Of a stretch of 64,000 nucleotides of DNA, positions 1-9,977 are shown one piece after another (position 1 is the stretch's first letter; each line of letters opens with the position of its first letter). The notes beneath the pieces are model-generated. The model saw only the letters and a list, made by a program, of their open reading frames with translations, was not told where the DNA came from and made no database searches. The position numbers and the translations under genes were made by a program. The stretch is from JAJUJL01 sp041736465. GTDB lineage: Bacteria > Chloroflexota > Anaerolineae > Anaerolineales > UBA4823. Where the stretch lies: contig JBGSTO010000317.1 in assembly GCA_041736465.1 (NCBI GenBank), positions 1-64,000 of the forward strand. The letters run 5' to 3'.

Positions 1-1
1 G

Positions 2-2026
2 GCAGCCAGTTGGATCATCGGGCTTCAAAGCAAAGGTGTTGGCGCTTCGCTGAAGCATTTTGCTGCCAACAACCAGGAAACCGAGCGCATGTCGTCGGAC
101 AGCATCCTGGATGAACGCACCCTGCGGGAAATTTACCTGCCAGCCTTTGAGCATGCAGTCAAAAACGCCAGCCCGTCCACGGTCATGTGCGCGTATAACA
201 AGTTGAACGGGGTCTATTGCAGTGACAACCGCTACCTGCTGCGAGATATCCTGCGGGATGAATGGGGCTTTGGAGGAGTCGTTGTCACCGATTGGGGCGC
301 GATGAATAACCGTCTCCAGGCCTTTGAAGCGGGGCTGGATCTGGAAATGCCCGGCAGCCAGGGGCATTTCGATAAGATTGTCATTGCAGCCATCCGAAAC
401 GGGGAATTATCCGCAGAGCGTTTGGACGAAAGCGTGGACCGTCTTCTGGATTTGATTTTTTCTGCGAACGCCAATCGCAAGTCAGATTTTCGCTATGATG
501 CGGAGAACCATCATTTGTTGGCCAAGAAGATTGCGGCAAACTCGGCAGTCTTGCTTAAAAACGAGGGGAATATTCTTCCCATCATAAAAGACAAAAAGAT
601 TGCCCTGATCGGGGCGCTGGCAAAAGAGCCGCGCTACCAGGGTGCAGGCAGCTCGCGTATCAACCCGACCAAATTATCCAGTGCGATAGATGGTTTCGGT
701 GCACTCGGCCTGGATTACACCTATTACCCGGGATATCCACTCAAGGGATCAGCCGGCGAGTCGCTGCTGGCTGATGCCGTGAACGGGGCGCAGGAGTGCG
801 ATATTGCGGTCATTTTCGCCGGGCTGCCCGAAGCGTATGAATCCGAGGGCTTTGACCGTACCACCCTGGCGATGCCAGATAGCCACAATACGCTCATCGC
901 CAGGATTGCAGAGGCAAAACCGAACACGGTGGTTGTATTGGTTGGCGGCGCGCCGGTGGAGATGCCCTGGCTGGGAAAGGTCAAGGCAGTGCTCAATCTG
1001 TATCTTGGCGGTCAGGCGGGTGGATTGGCTGCAGCCGAACTTTTAGCAGGCATCGCCAACCCCAGCGGTAAATTGGCGGAAAGTTATCCGCTGGCCTACG
1101 CGGATGTGCCATCGGCAGGTTTTTATGAAACGGGCGGCAAACAGGCACAGTACCGGGAAGGAATTTACGTAGGATACCGCTATTACGATAAGGCGCAAAT
1201 GCCAGTTCTCTTCCCTTTTGGGCACGGGTTGTCATACACAGCTTTCGAGTACAGTGATTTGGCGATTTCCCACACAGAACTCCAGGCGCCTTATGCATTG
1301 AAAGTCTCCATAAACGTCAAAAATATTGGCGATCGCTATGGCGCAGAGGTGGTGCAGTTGTACGTCGGTGAGATTCAGCCATCTATTTTTCGTCCAAAGA
1401 AGGAGCTGAAGGGGTTTGCGAAGGTGAATCTCAAAGCGGGCGAAGAAAAGCAGGTGGACTTCACTTTAGATGCCCGCTCTTTTGCGCTGTATGATACTGC
1501 GGCTGGCGAGTGGGTGGTTCCGGGCGGCAGGTATCGAATATCGCTAGGCGCATCCAGTCAGGATATTCGTTTACGAGGTGACGTCAATGTCCAGGGGCAG
1601 CCGGTTCAGCCAATGCCCCGGCAAGTTTCCGAGTGGTATTCCAATCCAACCAGAAAAGTGACACTGTCGGATTTCGAGTCTGTTTTGGACAGGAAAGTTG
1701 AACCGGTCGAACCCTGGCATAAAGGCAATTACACCCTGGAATGCTCTTTCGAAGACATGCGGGGCAGTTTCTTGGTCAGGCAGATCATCAAAGGCATCGA
1801 AAACATGATTGCGAAAGGCTTTGGCGGGGTGGATTACAGCAATCCCACCTTCAAAATGTTGGTGTACAGTTCCATAAACACTCCCCTGAAAAACGTGAGC
1901 CAGCTTAGCCCGGATCGTATGCCCAGGCATGTCGCTCAGGGAATTGTGCATCTGGCAAATGGCAAATATATTCAAGGCATACTGGCGTTTGCCCAAATAA
2001 CAGATGGGCGATCTTTCACATTTTGA
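2..2026 (+). CDS. Beta-glucosidase, glycoside hydrolase family 3 (5' end outside window)
   Basis: The frame is open from base 2, so the start lies outside the window and 674 residues are visible. The first visible residues include the GH3 block KHFAANNQE (about residues 19-27). The catalytic nucleophile is the Asp in VVTDWGAM (codon 290-292, visible residue 97). The likely acid/base is a Glu in ESEGFDR (about base 845). A GH3 C-terminal alpha/beta sandwich and a fibronectin-III-like domain follow. About 130 further residues after that domain are rich in charged and hydrophobic segments, a tail seen in some bacterial GH3 proteins. The family hydrolyses terminal beta-glucosides, or sometimes xylosides, and the substrate cannot be told from sequence. 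No signal peptide can be judged because the N-terminus is missing. Confidence 0.93.
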   Translation, partial: AASWIIGLQSKGVGASLKHFAANNQETERMSSDSILDERTLREIYLPAFEHAVKNASPSTVMCAYNKLNGVYCSDNRYLLRDILRDEWGFGGVVVTDWGAMNNRLQAFEAGLDLEMPGSQGHFDKIVIAAIRNGELSAERLDESVDRLLDLIFSANANRKSDFRYDAENHHLLAKKIAANSAVLLKNEGNILPIIKDKKIALIGALAKEPRYQGAGSSRINPTKLSSAIDGFGALGLDYTYYPGYPLKGSAGESLLADAVNGAQECDIAVIFAGLPEAYESEGFDRTTLAMPDSHNTLIARIAEAKPNTVVVLVGGAPVEMPWLGKVKAVLNLYLGGQAGGLAAAELLAGIANPSGKLAESYPLAYADVPSAGFYETGGKQAQYREGIYVGYRYYDKAQMPVLFPFGHGLSYTAFEYSDLAISHTELQAPYALKVSINVKNIGDRYGAEVVQLYVGEIQPSIFRPKKELKGFAKVNLKAGEEKQVDFTLDARSFALYDTAAGEWVVPGGRYRISLGASSQDIRLRGDVNVQGQPVQPMPRQVSEWYSNPTRKVTLSDFESVLDRKVEPVEPWHKGNYTLECSFEDMRGSFLVRQIIKGIENMIAKGFGGVDYSNPTFKMLVYSSINTPLKNVSQLSPDRMPRHVAQGIVHLANGKYIQGILAFAQITDGRSFTF

Positions 2027-2052
2027 GTTATAATTATGGATAATGATTATTT
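2015..2052 (+). promoter_or_regulatory. PerR-box-like promoter of perR-katG
   Basis: A -35-like TTCACA (2015-2020) lies 18 nt before a -10-like GATAAT (2039-2044). Two overlapping PerR/Fur-type elements cover the -10: a perfect left half-site TTATAAT (2028-2034), and the perfect palindrome ATAAT-G-ATTAT (2040-2050), which is the core of the 7-1-7 PerR box. This fits repression by the metal-loaded PerR encoded just downstream. The site is read by eye and binding is inferred. Confidence 0.6.
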
Positions 2053-2080
2053 ATGAGGATCAATTCTCGAAAGAAGCTTC

Positions 2081-2518
2081 ATGACCGATCCAGATGTTCG
2101 ATTTAATCAACTGATCGCCGCATTGAAGGAGCGCGATTTCCGGCTGACCCCTCAACGAGTCGAGTTGGTGCGATTGATTGCCGCCAGCGATGGACATCCC
2201 AGCGCAAGCGAACTATACACAAAAATCAAGCGCCAGTTTCCAACCATGAGTCATGCAACGGTTTACAAGACCCTCACCTTGTTGAAAGAAATGAACCAGG
2301 TGTTCGAGATCGATTTGCACAGCGACAGCCACTATGATGGCAACCGTCCCGAACCTCATCCCCACCTGATATGCATTAAGTGTAATAAGATTATCGATGG
2401 GGAAGTGTCTCTCGATCAGGAATCGCTCCGGAGTTTGGAGCAGGCGTCAGGTTATAAGATCCTCCGCCCTCAAATATCCCTTTATGGGCTTTGTCCGGAT
2501 TGTAAAGGGGAGAGATAA
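2081..2518 (+). CDS. perR: PerR-like peroxide-sensing repressor, Fur family
   Basis: This 145-residue protein has the Fur winged helix at about residues 20-75, with a recognition segment around SHATVYKTL. Two CxxC pairs (C98/C101 and C138/C141) match the structural zinc site. H39, D86, H93, H95 and D106 line up with the five regulatory-metal ligands of Bacillus PerR, including the Asp at the last position that typifies peroxide sensors. Residue mapping is by eye. It starts 54 bp after GH3 and is followed 81 bp later by katG on the same strand, so it probably controls katG and itself through the box at 2028-2052. A plain Fur or Zur role is less likely given the katG neighbour. Confidence 0.85.
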   Translation: MTDPDVRFNQLIAALKERDFRLTPQRVELVRLIAASDGHPSASELYTKIKRQFPTMSHATVYKTLTLLKEMNQVFEIDLHSDSHYDGNRPEPHPHLICIKCNKIIDGEVSLDQESLRSLEQASGYKILRPQISLYGLCPDCKGER

Positions 2519-2599
2519 GAAACTCTCTTTTTGGAACCTGCGGATCATGTATATTAGTCGTGATATTCAACAATTCACAAAACAAAAGGAGTAAAGTCT

Positions 2600-4798
<2,199 letters not shown>

Positions 4799-4801
4799 CG
4801 A

Positions 4802-4898
4802 AAGCAAAAAAACCGCCGGGTAACACCGGCGGTTTTTTGTTCTCTGTGCCTCATGAGGGGGTACCGTTCGTTAACATGTCTTATTCGCAAAAGGGCGG
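4802..4898 (+). repeat. Terminator-linked repeat, copy 1
   Basis: This copy consists of the katG terminator hairpin followed by a 55-nt tail (4844-4898) containing GGTACCGT, CGTTAA, GTCTTA and AAAAGGG. The same order of blocks recurs at 8441-8529 at roughly 80% identity in the tail. The two direct copies bracket the PadR/membrane-protein block. Confidence 0.65.
4806..4838 (+). terminator. Intrinsic terminator after katG
   Basis: Stem ACCGCCGG pairs with CCGGCGGT (loop GTAACA), flanked by an A-run on the left and six T on the right. The A/T flanks extend the stem, so it could also work on the minus strand. Confidence 0.9.
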
Positions 4899-4954
4899 GA
4901 AGAGTCGCGTATGCAACCTTTTTCCAAAGCTCTAGTTTCATTATGATTTGCTGC

Positions 4955-5012
4955 TTGACAAACGGATAAATTGGACATAAAATATCCGTAAAAGATATAT
5001 CGTGCACGGATA
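4955..5012 (+). promoter_or_regulatory. padR promoter with three half-site operator
   Basis: The promoter is TTGACA (4955-4960), a 17-nt spacer and TAAAAT (4978-4983). Three copies of one half-site lie across it: ACGGATA (4962-4968), TATCCGT (4983-4989) and ACGGATA (5006-5012), spaced 21 and 23 bp in alternating orientation. GATATATC (4994-5001) is a further palindrome. The arrangement fits autorepression by the PadR protein, with one site in the spacer and one over the start point. Confidence 0.7.
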
Positions 5013-5035
5013 TATACGCCACAGAAGGAGCAGCT

Positions 5036-5398
5036 ATGGCCGTAACAGCCCCTATCCCAGACAATCTCCTACCCCTGACTCCGGCGGTATTCAACATCCT
5101 GCTGGCATTGGCCGACGGCGAAAAGCACGGCTACGCCATCATGCTCAAAGTGGAAACAAACACCGACGGAGCGGTCAAGATGGGCCCTGGGACGCTGTAT
5201 GGCTCGATCAAGCGTATGCTGGCCAGTGGCCTGATTGAAGAAACCGAAGAGCGGCCGGACCCGGCCCTGGACGATGAGCGCCGGCGCTACTACCGGCTCT
5301 CGGGTCTCGGCCAGCGCGCCCTGCGCCTGGAAGCCGAGCGCCTGGAACACCAGGTTAGCGTGGCGCGTTTCAAGCAGGTTCTGGACCGGACCGGATAA
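5036..5398 (+). CDS. PadR-family transcriptional regulator
   Basis: This 120-residue protein has the PadR winged helix. Landmarks are LLALADGEKHGYAIM (about residues 22-36), the recognition-helix stretch GPGTLYGSIKRML (about 50-62) and the wing with DDERRRYYRLS (about 79-89). A short C-terminal helix serves for dimerisation. AGAAGGAG sits 7 bp before the ATG. The membrane-protein gene follows after 11 bp and is surely co-transcribed. Adjacent PadR genes often control membrane proteins or permease-like partners, and the operator at 4962-5012 suggests autorepression. The ligand is unknown. Confidence 0.92.
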   Translation: MAVTAPIPDNLLPLTPAVFNILLALADGEKHGYAIMLKVETNTDGAVKMGPGTLYGSIKRMLASGLIEETEERPDPALDDERRRYYRLSGLGQRALRLEAERLEHQVSVARFKQVLDRTG

Positions 5399-5409
5399 GG
5401 GAGGCGAAC

Positions 5410-6306
5410 ATGGAAAAGACTCCCACTTCACTGCGGGCGTTGATCATCTCCAAACGCCTGTACCAAATGCTGCTTCTGGTCTACCCGTACGAGTTCCGGC
5501 GGGCCTATGGCGAGCCGATGCTGCAATTGTTTCGCGACTGCTGCCGCCGGGTGCTGCGCGAAAGTGGGCTCGCCGGGCTCCTAGCGCTGTGGGGCCAGAC
5601 GATCCTCGACACCGTGCAAGCGGCGCTCGAAGAGTATTTACACCGAGGTGTGGAAATGAACCAAGAAAAGTTTGTCAGGCTCAGCGGCTGGGCGCTGGTA
5701 ATGGCTGCGGTGGCGCTGCTTTTAACGTTTCTGCCGGAAGCTGGTGATATCTCGAGCAGGATCTCCCCAACCTTCGGTGTGATTGGTACGGCGGCTCAAA
5801 TTCAGCGAGCCGCCGTTTTGGCTCGCGCTCTACCACTGCCGCTGGCGATCTTGTTGATAACCATTGGGCTTTTGGGTTTATCAGTGCGCTATGGAGGAAT
5901 GGCTGGGAGAGCGGCAAAGGCAGCCCTCATCCTGGGGGTAAGCGGTGGGGTACTGAGTCTGGTCAGTTTTGGATTAATGTTATTGGGTCTCGTGGAAGGT
6001 CGCCCGGCAGTGAATATAACCATGGGAATCATGTTCAGTGGGCTGTTCATTTTCGGCCTGGCAGCCTTGCGGCGAAAACCGATGAAGCGGGGCAACGGAT
6101 TGCCTGTCCTGGCAGGAGTATGGTGGCCGCTCTTAGTGATCCAGGCCTACGTATTTCCGCAGCTTACCCGGTCGTTCGGGCCTGCGGTGCCCGGATGGCT
6201 GTCCTTTAGTATTTTTGCAGCCTTGAGCTTTTTTCTGGCCTGGCTGGGCTATGTGGTGCAAGCCGAGGCTGCCCAACTGGAAGCAGCCGCATTCCGGAAA
6301 GAATAA
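5410..6306 (+). CDS. Membrane protein with permease-prefix-like N-terminus
   Basis: The protein has 298 residues. Its N-terminus (about residues 14-50, with LVYPYEFRRAYGEPM) resembles the short prefix domain found before some MacB-like permeases that sit next to PadR genes. About six hydrophobic segments follow from residue 95 to 285. No FtsX domain is present, so it is not a complete permease. GGGAGG precedes the ATG, 11 bp after padR. The function is not recognised. It is likely a target or partner of the PadR regulator. Confidence 0.75.
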   Translation: MEKTPTSLRALIISKRLYQMLLLVYPYEFRRAYGEPMLQLFRDCCRRVLRESGLAGLLALWGQTILDTVQAALEEYLHRGVEMNQEKFVRLSGWALVMAAVALLLTFLPEAGDISSRISPTFGVIGTAAQIQRAAVLARALPLPLAILLITIGLLGLSVRYGGMAGRAAKAALILGVSGGVLSLVSFGLMLLGLVEGRPAVNITMGIMFSGLFIFGLAALRRKPMKRGNGLPVLAGVWWPLLVIQAYVFPQLTRSFGPAVPGWLSFSIFAALSFFLAWLGYVVQAEAAQLEAAAFRKE

Positions 6307-6441
6307 AGGTGAAAAATCACGAGCAATCACGCTGATACAGCCCGATTTACCTGGCTGTCTTTTGGCTCATGGGTGATCCTGACGACCACCGGCTATATCC
6401 CCGGCGCCGACCTGGACTGAAATCTTAGGTCGGATAGGGTA
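6307..6441 (+). other. Intergenic stretch with a possible coding remnant
   Basis: No gene start is present. One frame (about 6332-6420) reads as a hydrophobic stretch with WLSFGSWVILTTTGYI and ends in a stop, which looks like the tail of a membrane protein. It has no start codon or ribosome site. It may be a decayed gene or chance. Confidence 0.25.
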
Positions 6442-6460
6442 TTGAGTTCTTCGGCAACTG

Positions 6461-6512
6461 GATCTGGGTGGCCTAAATATCAGGTCACCCAGATCCCTGC
6501 AAAATGCAGGAG
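6461..6512 (+). promoter_or_regulatory. Tandem hairpins covering a ribosome binding site
   Basis: Hairpin 1 pairs 6461-6473 with 6483-6495 (13 bp, one mismatch; arms GATCTGGGTG and CACCCAGATC). It abuts hairpin 2, CCTGC-AAAAT-GCAGG (6496-6510), whose right arm contains most of the AGGAG (6508-6512) used by the gene starting at 6520. The structure could restrict translation of that gene. This is inferred from complementarity only. Confidence 0.5.
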
Positions 6513-6519
6513 AAAAATG

Positions 6520-7134
6520 ATGACCCGTTCTTTTCCAACAGTTCGTTTTCCCTGGCCGGCGTTCGGCCTGTGGGTTGGTGTAACGATCCTGGGCTACCTG
6601 TTTGCCGGGTTCTTGCACATGCCCGGAGGTGGCCCGCCGTTCGCTATCAGCCTGCGATCGCTTGATTGGGCTGCCGGGCTGGTCGGTTTTGTTTTTGGAG
6701 CGGTGACGGGATTGGCGGTAAGGGGCTTGCAGGGGCTGGTTCTTAAAACGTGGCTGCCAAGGGCACGCGGCTGGATGCTCCTCAACGCGCTCGCCTTCGG
6801 TCTGGTTCACGCCCTGAACGATTCCGGCCTTTTCAACTTGATCCCAAGCTCCTTGAGCTTGCTGGTTGACGGGCTCCTCATCGGGGCGGCCCAGGTCGTT
6901 GCCCTGCGCCAGGCACTGCCCAGGAGCTACGCCTGGCTGGTGCTCATGGCCGCGGCCTGGCTTTTGGGGTTTGAATGGTCCTACGCTTCGGAAAGGGTCC
7001 TTGAAAACAACCCGCTGCTATCGCTCCTGGCTGCCTATGGTGGCGCCGGATTGATCATTGGGTGCAGTATGGGGTTCTTCATCCGGTATCTTCAACCGGC
7101 ACCTTTATCACAGGGACAGGTATACGATGGATAA
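6520..7134 (+). CDS. Hypothetical membrane protein
   Basis: This protein of about 204 residues has five or six hydrophobic segments: about residues 14-33, 48-70, 84-100, 106-127, 136-152 and 172-188. I do not recognise the family. The open frame runs upstream to 6442, but AGGAG at 6508-6512 points to the ATG at 6520 (7-nt spacing) or 6517. The preceding bases form hairpins and look non-coding. The next gene begins inside its last codons, which implies translational coupling. It probably belongs to the PadR-linked transcription unit. Confidence 0.7.
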   Translation: MTRSFPTVRFPWPAFGLWVGVTILGYLFAGFLHMPGGGPPFAISLRSLDWAAGLVGFVFGAVTGLAVRGLQGLVLKTWLPRARGWMLLNALAFGLVHALNDSGLFNLIPSSLSLLVDGLLIGAAQVVALRQALPRSYAWLVLMAAAWLLGFEWSYASERVLENNPLLSLLAAYGGAGLIIGCSMGFFIRYLQPAPLSQGQVYDG

Positions 7135-7822
7135 TGCAGCCAGCAGCAGCAACCGGGGATTATTTTATGTTCGCTGGGCTGGCGCAACTGCGATACTCGG
7201 GGCCGTGTTACTCATCCTCGCGACGGTGATTTTTGTGCTGACCCACGGCACCCAATCGGAAGCCCAGCATGGAACCCTCTTCAGCCTGCGGAGCGCCCAG
7301 TATGCCAAAGTTTTCCAACCCATCATTTGGCTGTCATTTTTGCTGGGGGTTTTGGGCATTAACGCGCTCCAGAGAGGCTGCGCCAGACGACTCGGACAGG
7401 CAGGCTTCATGCTCAGCGCAATGGGGTATGGTTTGGCAGCCTTCAGCTGGATCCTGCAGACCTGGATCGTGGACCCCGATCAATACTTTCGCTCAGTTTT
7501 TGTCCAAGTGGGGTTCTCACTTTGGCTTCTGGCCATTCTCGTTCAGAGAGTTGGCATGACGCTTTTCGGCTTTGCCATCCTTCGGGTGAAGGCCTTACCG
7601 GCCTGGAACGGCTTACCTCTGCTCATCGGCTTGTTGTTACTTCCCGCAGGCCTGTTACAGTTGTTTGTGTTTGACCAATCGGATGGTAGTTTCGTGTGGA
7701 GTTGGATTTACATTTCGTTTTGTGTTCCATATTCTATTTGCTGGGTGTTATTAGGATACAGGATTTGGACGCAAAAGCCTGAAGCCGAATACCGCGTTGC
7801 AGGCTTTGTTGATAGGCTCTGA
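7127..7822 (+). CDS. Hypothetical membrane protein
   Basis: This 231-residue polytopic protein has about six hydrophobic segments, starting with one at residues 14-38 and one near 62-80. I do not recognise the family. The ATG at 7127 overlaps the previous gene by 8 bp and has GGGACAGG just upstream. The longer open frame from 7058 overlaps a well-defined gene and is rejected as the start. The next gene, also a membrane protein, follows after 23 bp, so the three form a coupled series. Confidence 0.7.
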   Translation: MDNAASSSNRGLFYVRWAGATAILGAVLLILATVIFVLTHGTQSEAQHGTLFSLRSAQYAKVFQPIIWLSFLLGVLGINALQRGCARRLGQAGFMLSAMGYGLAAFSWILQTWIVDPDQYFRSVFVQVGFSLWLLAILVQRVGMTLFGFAILRVKALPAWNGLPLLIGLLLLPAGLLQLFVFDQSDGSFVWSWIYISFCVPYSICWVLLGYRIWTQKPEAEYRVAGFVDRL

Positions 7823-7845
7823 TCATAGAAAGCAAGGGGAAACGC

Positions 7846-8397
7846 ATGGCAACAAACCATATTCCCTTGACATCATGGTACAAGCCCGTGCTTATGTTCG
7901 CAGGTCTGGTTGCTTTTGGGCGAGGACTTGTAGAATTGTACCAACCTGACTATTGGAACCCCCGCACCGTGCTGGATCACACAGCCGTAGCTGGCACTAG
8001 CCTGATGCTGCTGTTTCTGGCACTGGGGTTGTGGGGATTCTTCCGGCAGCATCACGTATCTTCCAGCCGCGTCGCAACGGTGTGGCGGGCCGGGATCGTT
8101 CTCAGTTGCATATCGGCAGCTGCCATCGGATTGAGCAATTTCTTAGAAGATGCTCTGAAATTCCCTGGGCTGGGATACGTTTGGGTCATTGGCATCCTGG
8201 TTCTGTTTGCAAGCTTACTGATTGCCGGTTTGAGCGCCTTTTGGGTTCAGGGCCTGCCGCGCTTGACGGGTGTCTTTCTTCTGATGAGCGCGATCGGCCT
8301 GCTTTTCATAGATTCTGTGGGCTGGTTTGGCCTGGGGCTGGCGCTGCTGATCCTGGGATTGCTGAACGACAACTCTACGGGAGAGTTCCAGGCATGA
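7846..8397 (+). CDS. Hypothetical membrane protein
   Basis: This 183-residue protein has five or six hydrophobic segments: about residues 13-28, 46-64, 79-95, 105-127, 134-150 and 156-172. AAGGGGAAACGC precedes the ATG. I do not recognise the family. It is the last gene of the PadR block and is followed by an intrinsic terminator. No catalytic or binding motif is visible, so a function cannot be named. Confidence 0.7.
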   Translation: MATNHIPLTSWYKPVLMFAGLVAFGRGLVELYQPDYWNPRTVLDHTAVAGTSLMLLFLALGLWGFFRQHHVSSSRVATVWRAGIVLSCISAAAIGLSNFLEDALKFPGLGYVWVIGILVLFASLLIAGLSAFWVQGLPRLTGVFLLMSAIGLLFIDSVGWFGLGLALLILGLLNDNSTGEFQA

Positions 8398-8440
8398 GTG
8401 CAATACCCGCTGTCGAATCACTTTCATGCGGAAACCTATA

Positions 8441-8529
8441 AGCAAAAACGACCGGTGGTTTCCCGGTCGTTTTGCCTGTGCCCCCACGGAGGTACCGTAC
8501 GTTAATTGGTCTTAGGCGTAAAAGGGTGG
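8441..8529 (+). repeat. Terminator-linked repeat, copy 2
   Basis: This copy has a terminator hairpin followed by a 54-nt tail (8476-8529). The tail matches 4844-4898 in order and sequence: CTGTGCC, GGTACCGT, CGTTAA, GTCTTA, then AAAAGGG-T-GG. It has the same orientation as copy 1. No other copy was seen in the window. Confidence 0.65.
8442..8475 (+). terminator. Intrinsic terminator closing the PadR block
   Basis: The stem GCAAAAACGACCGG (8442-8455) pairs with CCGGTCGTTTTGC (8463-8475) with a TGGTTTC-type loop. T-rich and A-rich arms make it usable in both directions. Confidence 0.85.
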
Positions 8530-8581
8530 CCCTTGTTAGAAATATCCCAGACAGATATCCTGCCGTTGCTCAATTTCCAAT

Positions 8582-9976
8582 TCACTTAAGCAATCCAATA
8601 ACCTGCCACCAGGTTACTTCGACCAGGATCATCACCACCAGGGCTATCAGAGTCTGCGGCAGGCCGTATTTCAGCACCTGACGGGTGCTGTAACCTCCAG
8701 TATCTCCCTGCCCTAGCAAGATTGTGACATGCTGGAAGGGAAATAGGTAGTGAATAGACACAGCCGTATAGACCAGCAGGGCCGGGAAGAGCGGATTCCA
8801 TCCAGCCGAAACGGCATAATGCACCATCGGCGGCGCTGCGATGGACATGCAGGCCAACGCGCTGCCCAGCACCATGTGAATCAGCATGGTTGCGCCACCG
8901 ATCAGGGCAGCAAACAGATATGGATTTTGCGGCGGGGCAGCCGGCATCAGGTTAGCAGCCAACCAATCAGACATGCCGGTTGTCTTACCTACCGTGCCAA
9001 TCGCCAGCGCACCCATCACAAAGAATAATATCGGCCAGTTGATGCCGCCGCTGATGTCTTTGGCGTCTAACACATCTCCCACTCTGGGCAGCGACAACCC
9101 AACAACGGCTATCAGAGATACCCAGGCCGGGTCAATATGATGGATCGCATCCGTTGTCCATAAGAACAGCGCTGCTAATACCCACAGCAAGGTCACAATT
9201 TCTCTCCGGCAGATGGCGCCTAACTTCTCTTGCTCCAATCCCAGCGCCGCATGGTCAATCTGTATGGGGCCGGTCTGGCGGAAGACGAGCAGGTGCAGCC
9301 CCATCATCAAGAGCGAGGCCAGGATGCCCGGCACGGCCATGTATAAAGCCCACTCCAACCAGCCTACTGCAATACCGCTAAACCCAACGGTAGCCAGGTT
9401 GAGGGTTGAATCTCCGGTCAGTAAAATGGTAGAGGTGACGGTAGTGGAGACAAAAACTGAAAGCCCCACCGAGGCTGAGTCGGTCTGGTTCATGCCGGCT
9501 TTTTGGATGATAGCTCGCATCAGAGACATGAGCAGCAAAGCGCGTGGAAAGGGGTGTGGGATTAGAAAGCCCAACACAAATCCCAATGCATATGTTAACA
9601 CAATCAGGCTGCGATACGATGTGGCGTACCGGATCATAAAAAAATAGGCCACGCGCTGCGCCAATCCCGATTTAGTGACGGCAGCAGAGATCAGGAAAGA
9701 GCCAATGATCAACCACATCAATGGCAGCGTCCAGATGCGGAATACCATTTCTGGCGTAGCCAGGCCCAATAGCAGATATCCCAAAAGCATCATCAGTGTC
9801 GCATATGCCGAGGGGATGATATTGAAGACCCACCACACCACCGTGAACACCGTGATGACCAGCGTCTTCCGGCCTGCCGGGCTGAGTTCGCCCGGCAACG
9901 GCAGCACCCACAGCAGAACGGCCAGGATCAAGGATAAGATGATCCCAACCGCTTTGCGACTGCGCAAGAAGGCCAT
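8582..9976 (-). CDS. DASS/SLC13-family anion symporter
   Basis: This is a 464-residue integral membrane protein. The family takes up di- or tricarboxylates or sulfate with sodium, or exchanges them. Segments typical of the family include WWVFNIIPSAYATLMML (about residues 48-64), a re-entrant-loop-type region with SVFVSTTVTSTILLTGDSTL (about 172-191), and a second one near PILFFVMGALAIGTVG (about 315-330). The substrate is not predictable. It begins 1 bp after the esterase stop, so it is the last gene of the LysR-linked locus. An export or uptake role for a carboxylate released by the esterases is an inference. Confidence 0.85.
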   Translation of the reverse strand: MAFLRSRKAVGIILSLILAVLLWVLPLPGELSPAGRKTLVITVFTVVWWVFNIIPSAYATLMMLLGYLLLGLATPEMVFRIWTLPLMWLIIGSFLISAAVTKSGLAQRVAYFFMIRYATSYRSLIVLTYALGFVLGFLIPHPFPRALLLMSLMRAIIQKAGMNQTDSASVGLSVFVSTTVTSTILLTGDSTLNLATVGFSGIAVGWLEWALYMAVPGILASLLMMGLHLLVFRQTGPIQIDHAALGLEQEKLGAICRREIVTLLWVLAALFLWTTDAIHHIDPAWVSLIAVVGLSLPRVGDVLDAKDISGGINWPILFFVMGALAIGTVGKTTGMSDWLAANLMPAAPPQNPYLFAALIGGATMLIHMVLGSALACMSIAAPPMVHYAVSAGWNPLFPALLVYTAVSIHYLFPFQHVTILLGQGDTGGYSTRQVLKYGLPQTLIALVVMILVEVTWWQVIGLLK

Positions 9977-9977
9977 A

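Noticed and set aside
6442..6519. Extended N-terminus of the membrane protein at 6520
   Set aside because: The bases form two hairpins with a ribosome site at the end; the encoded residues are unlike a membrane protein start.
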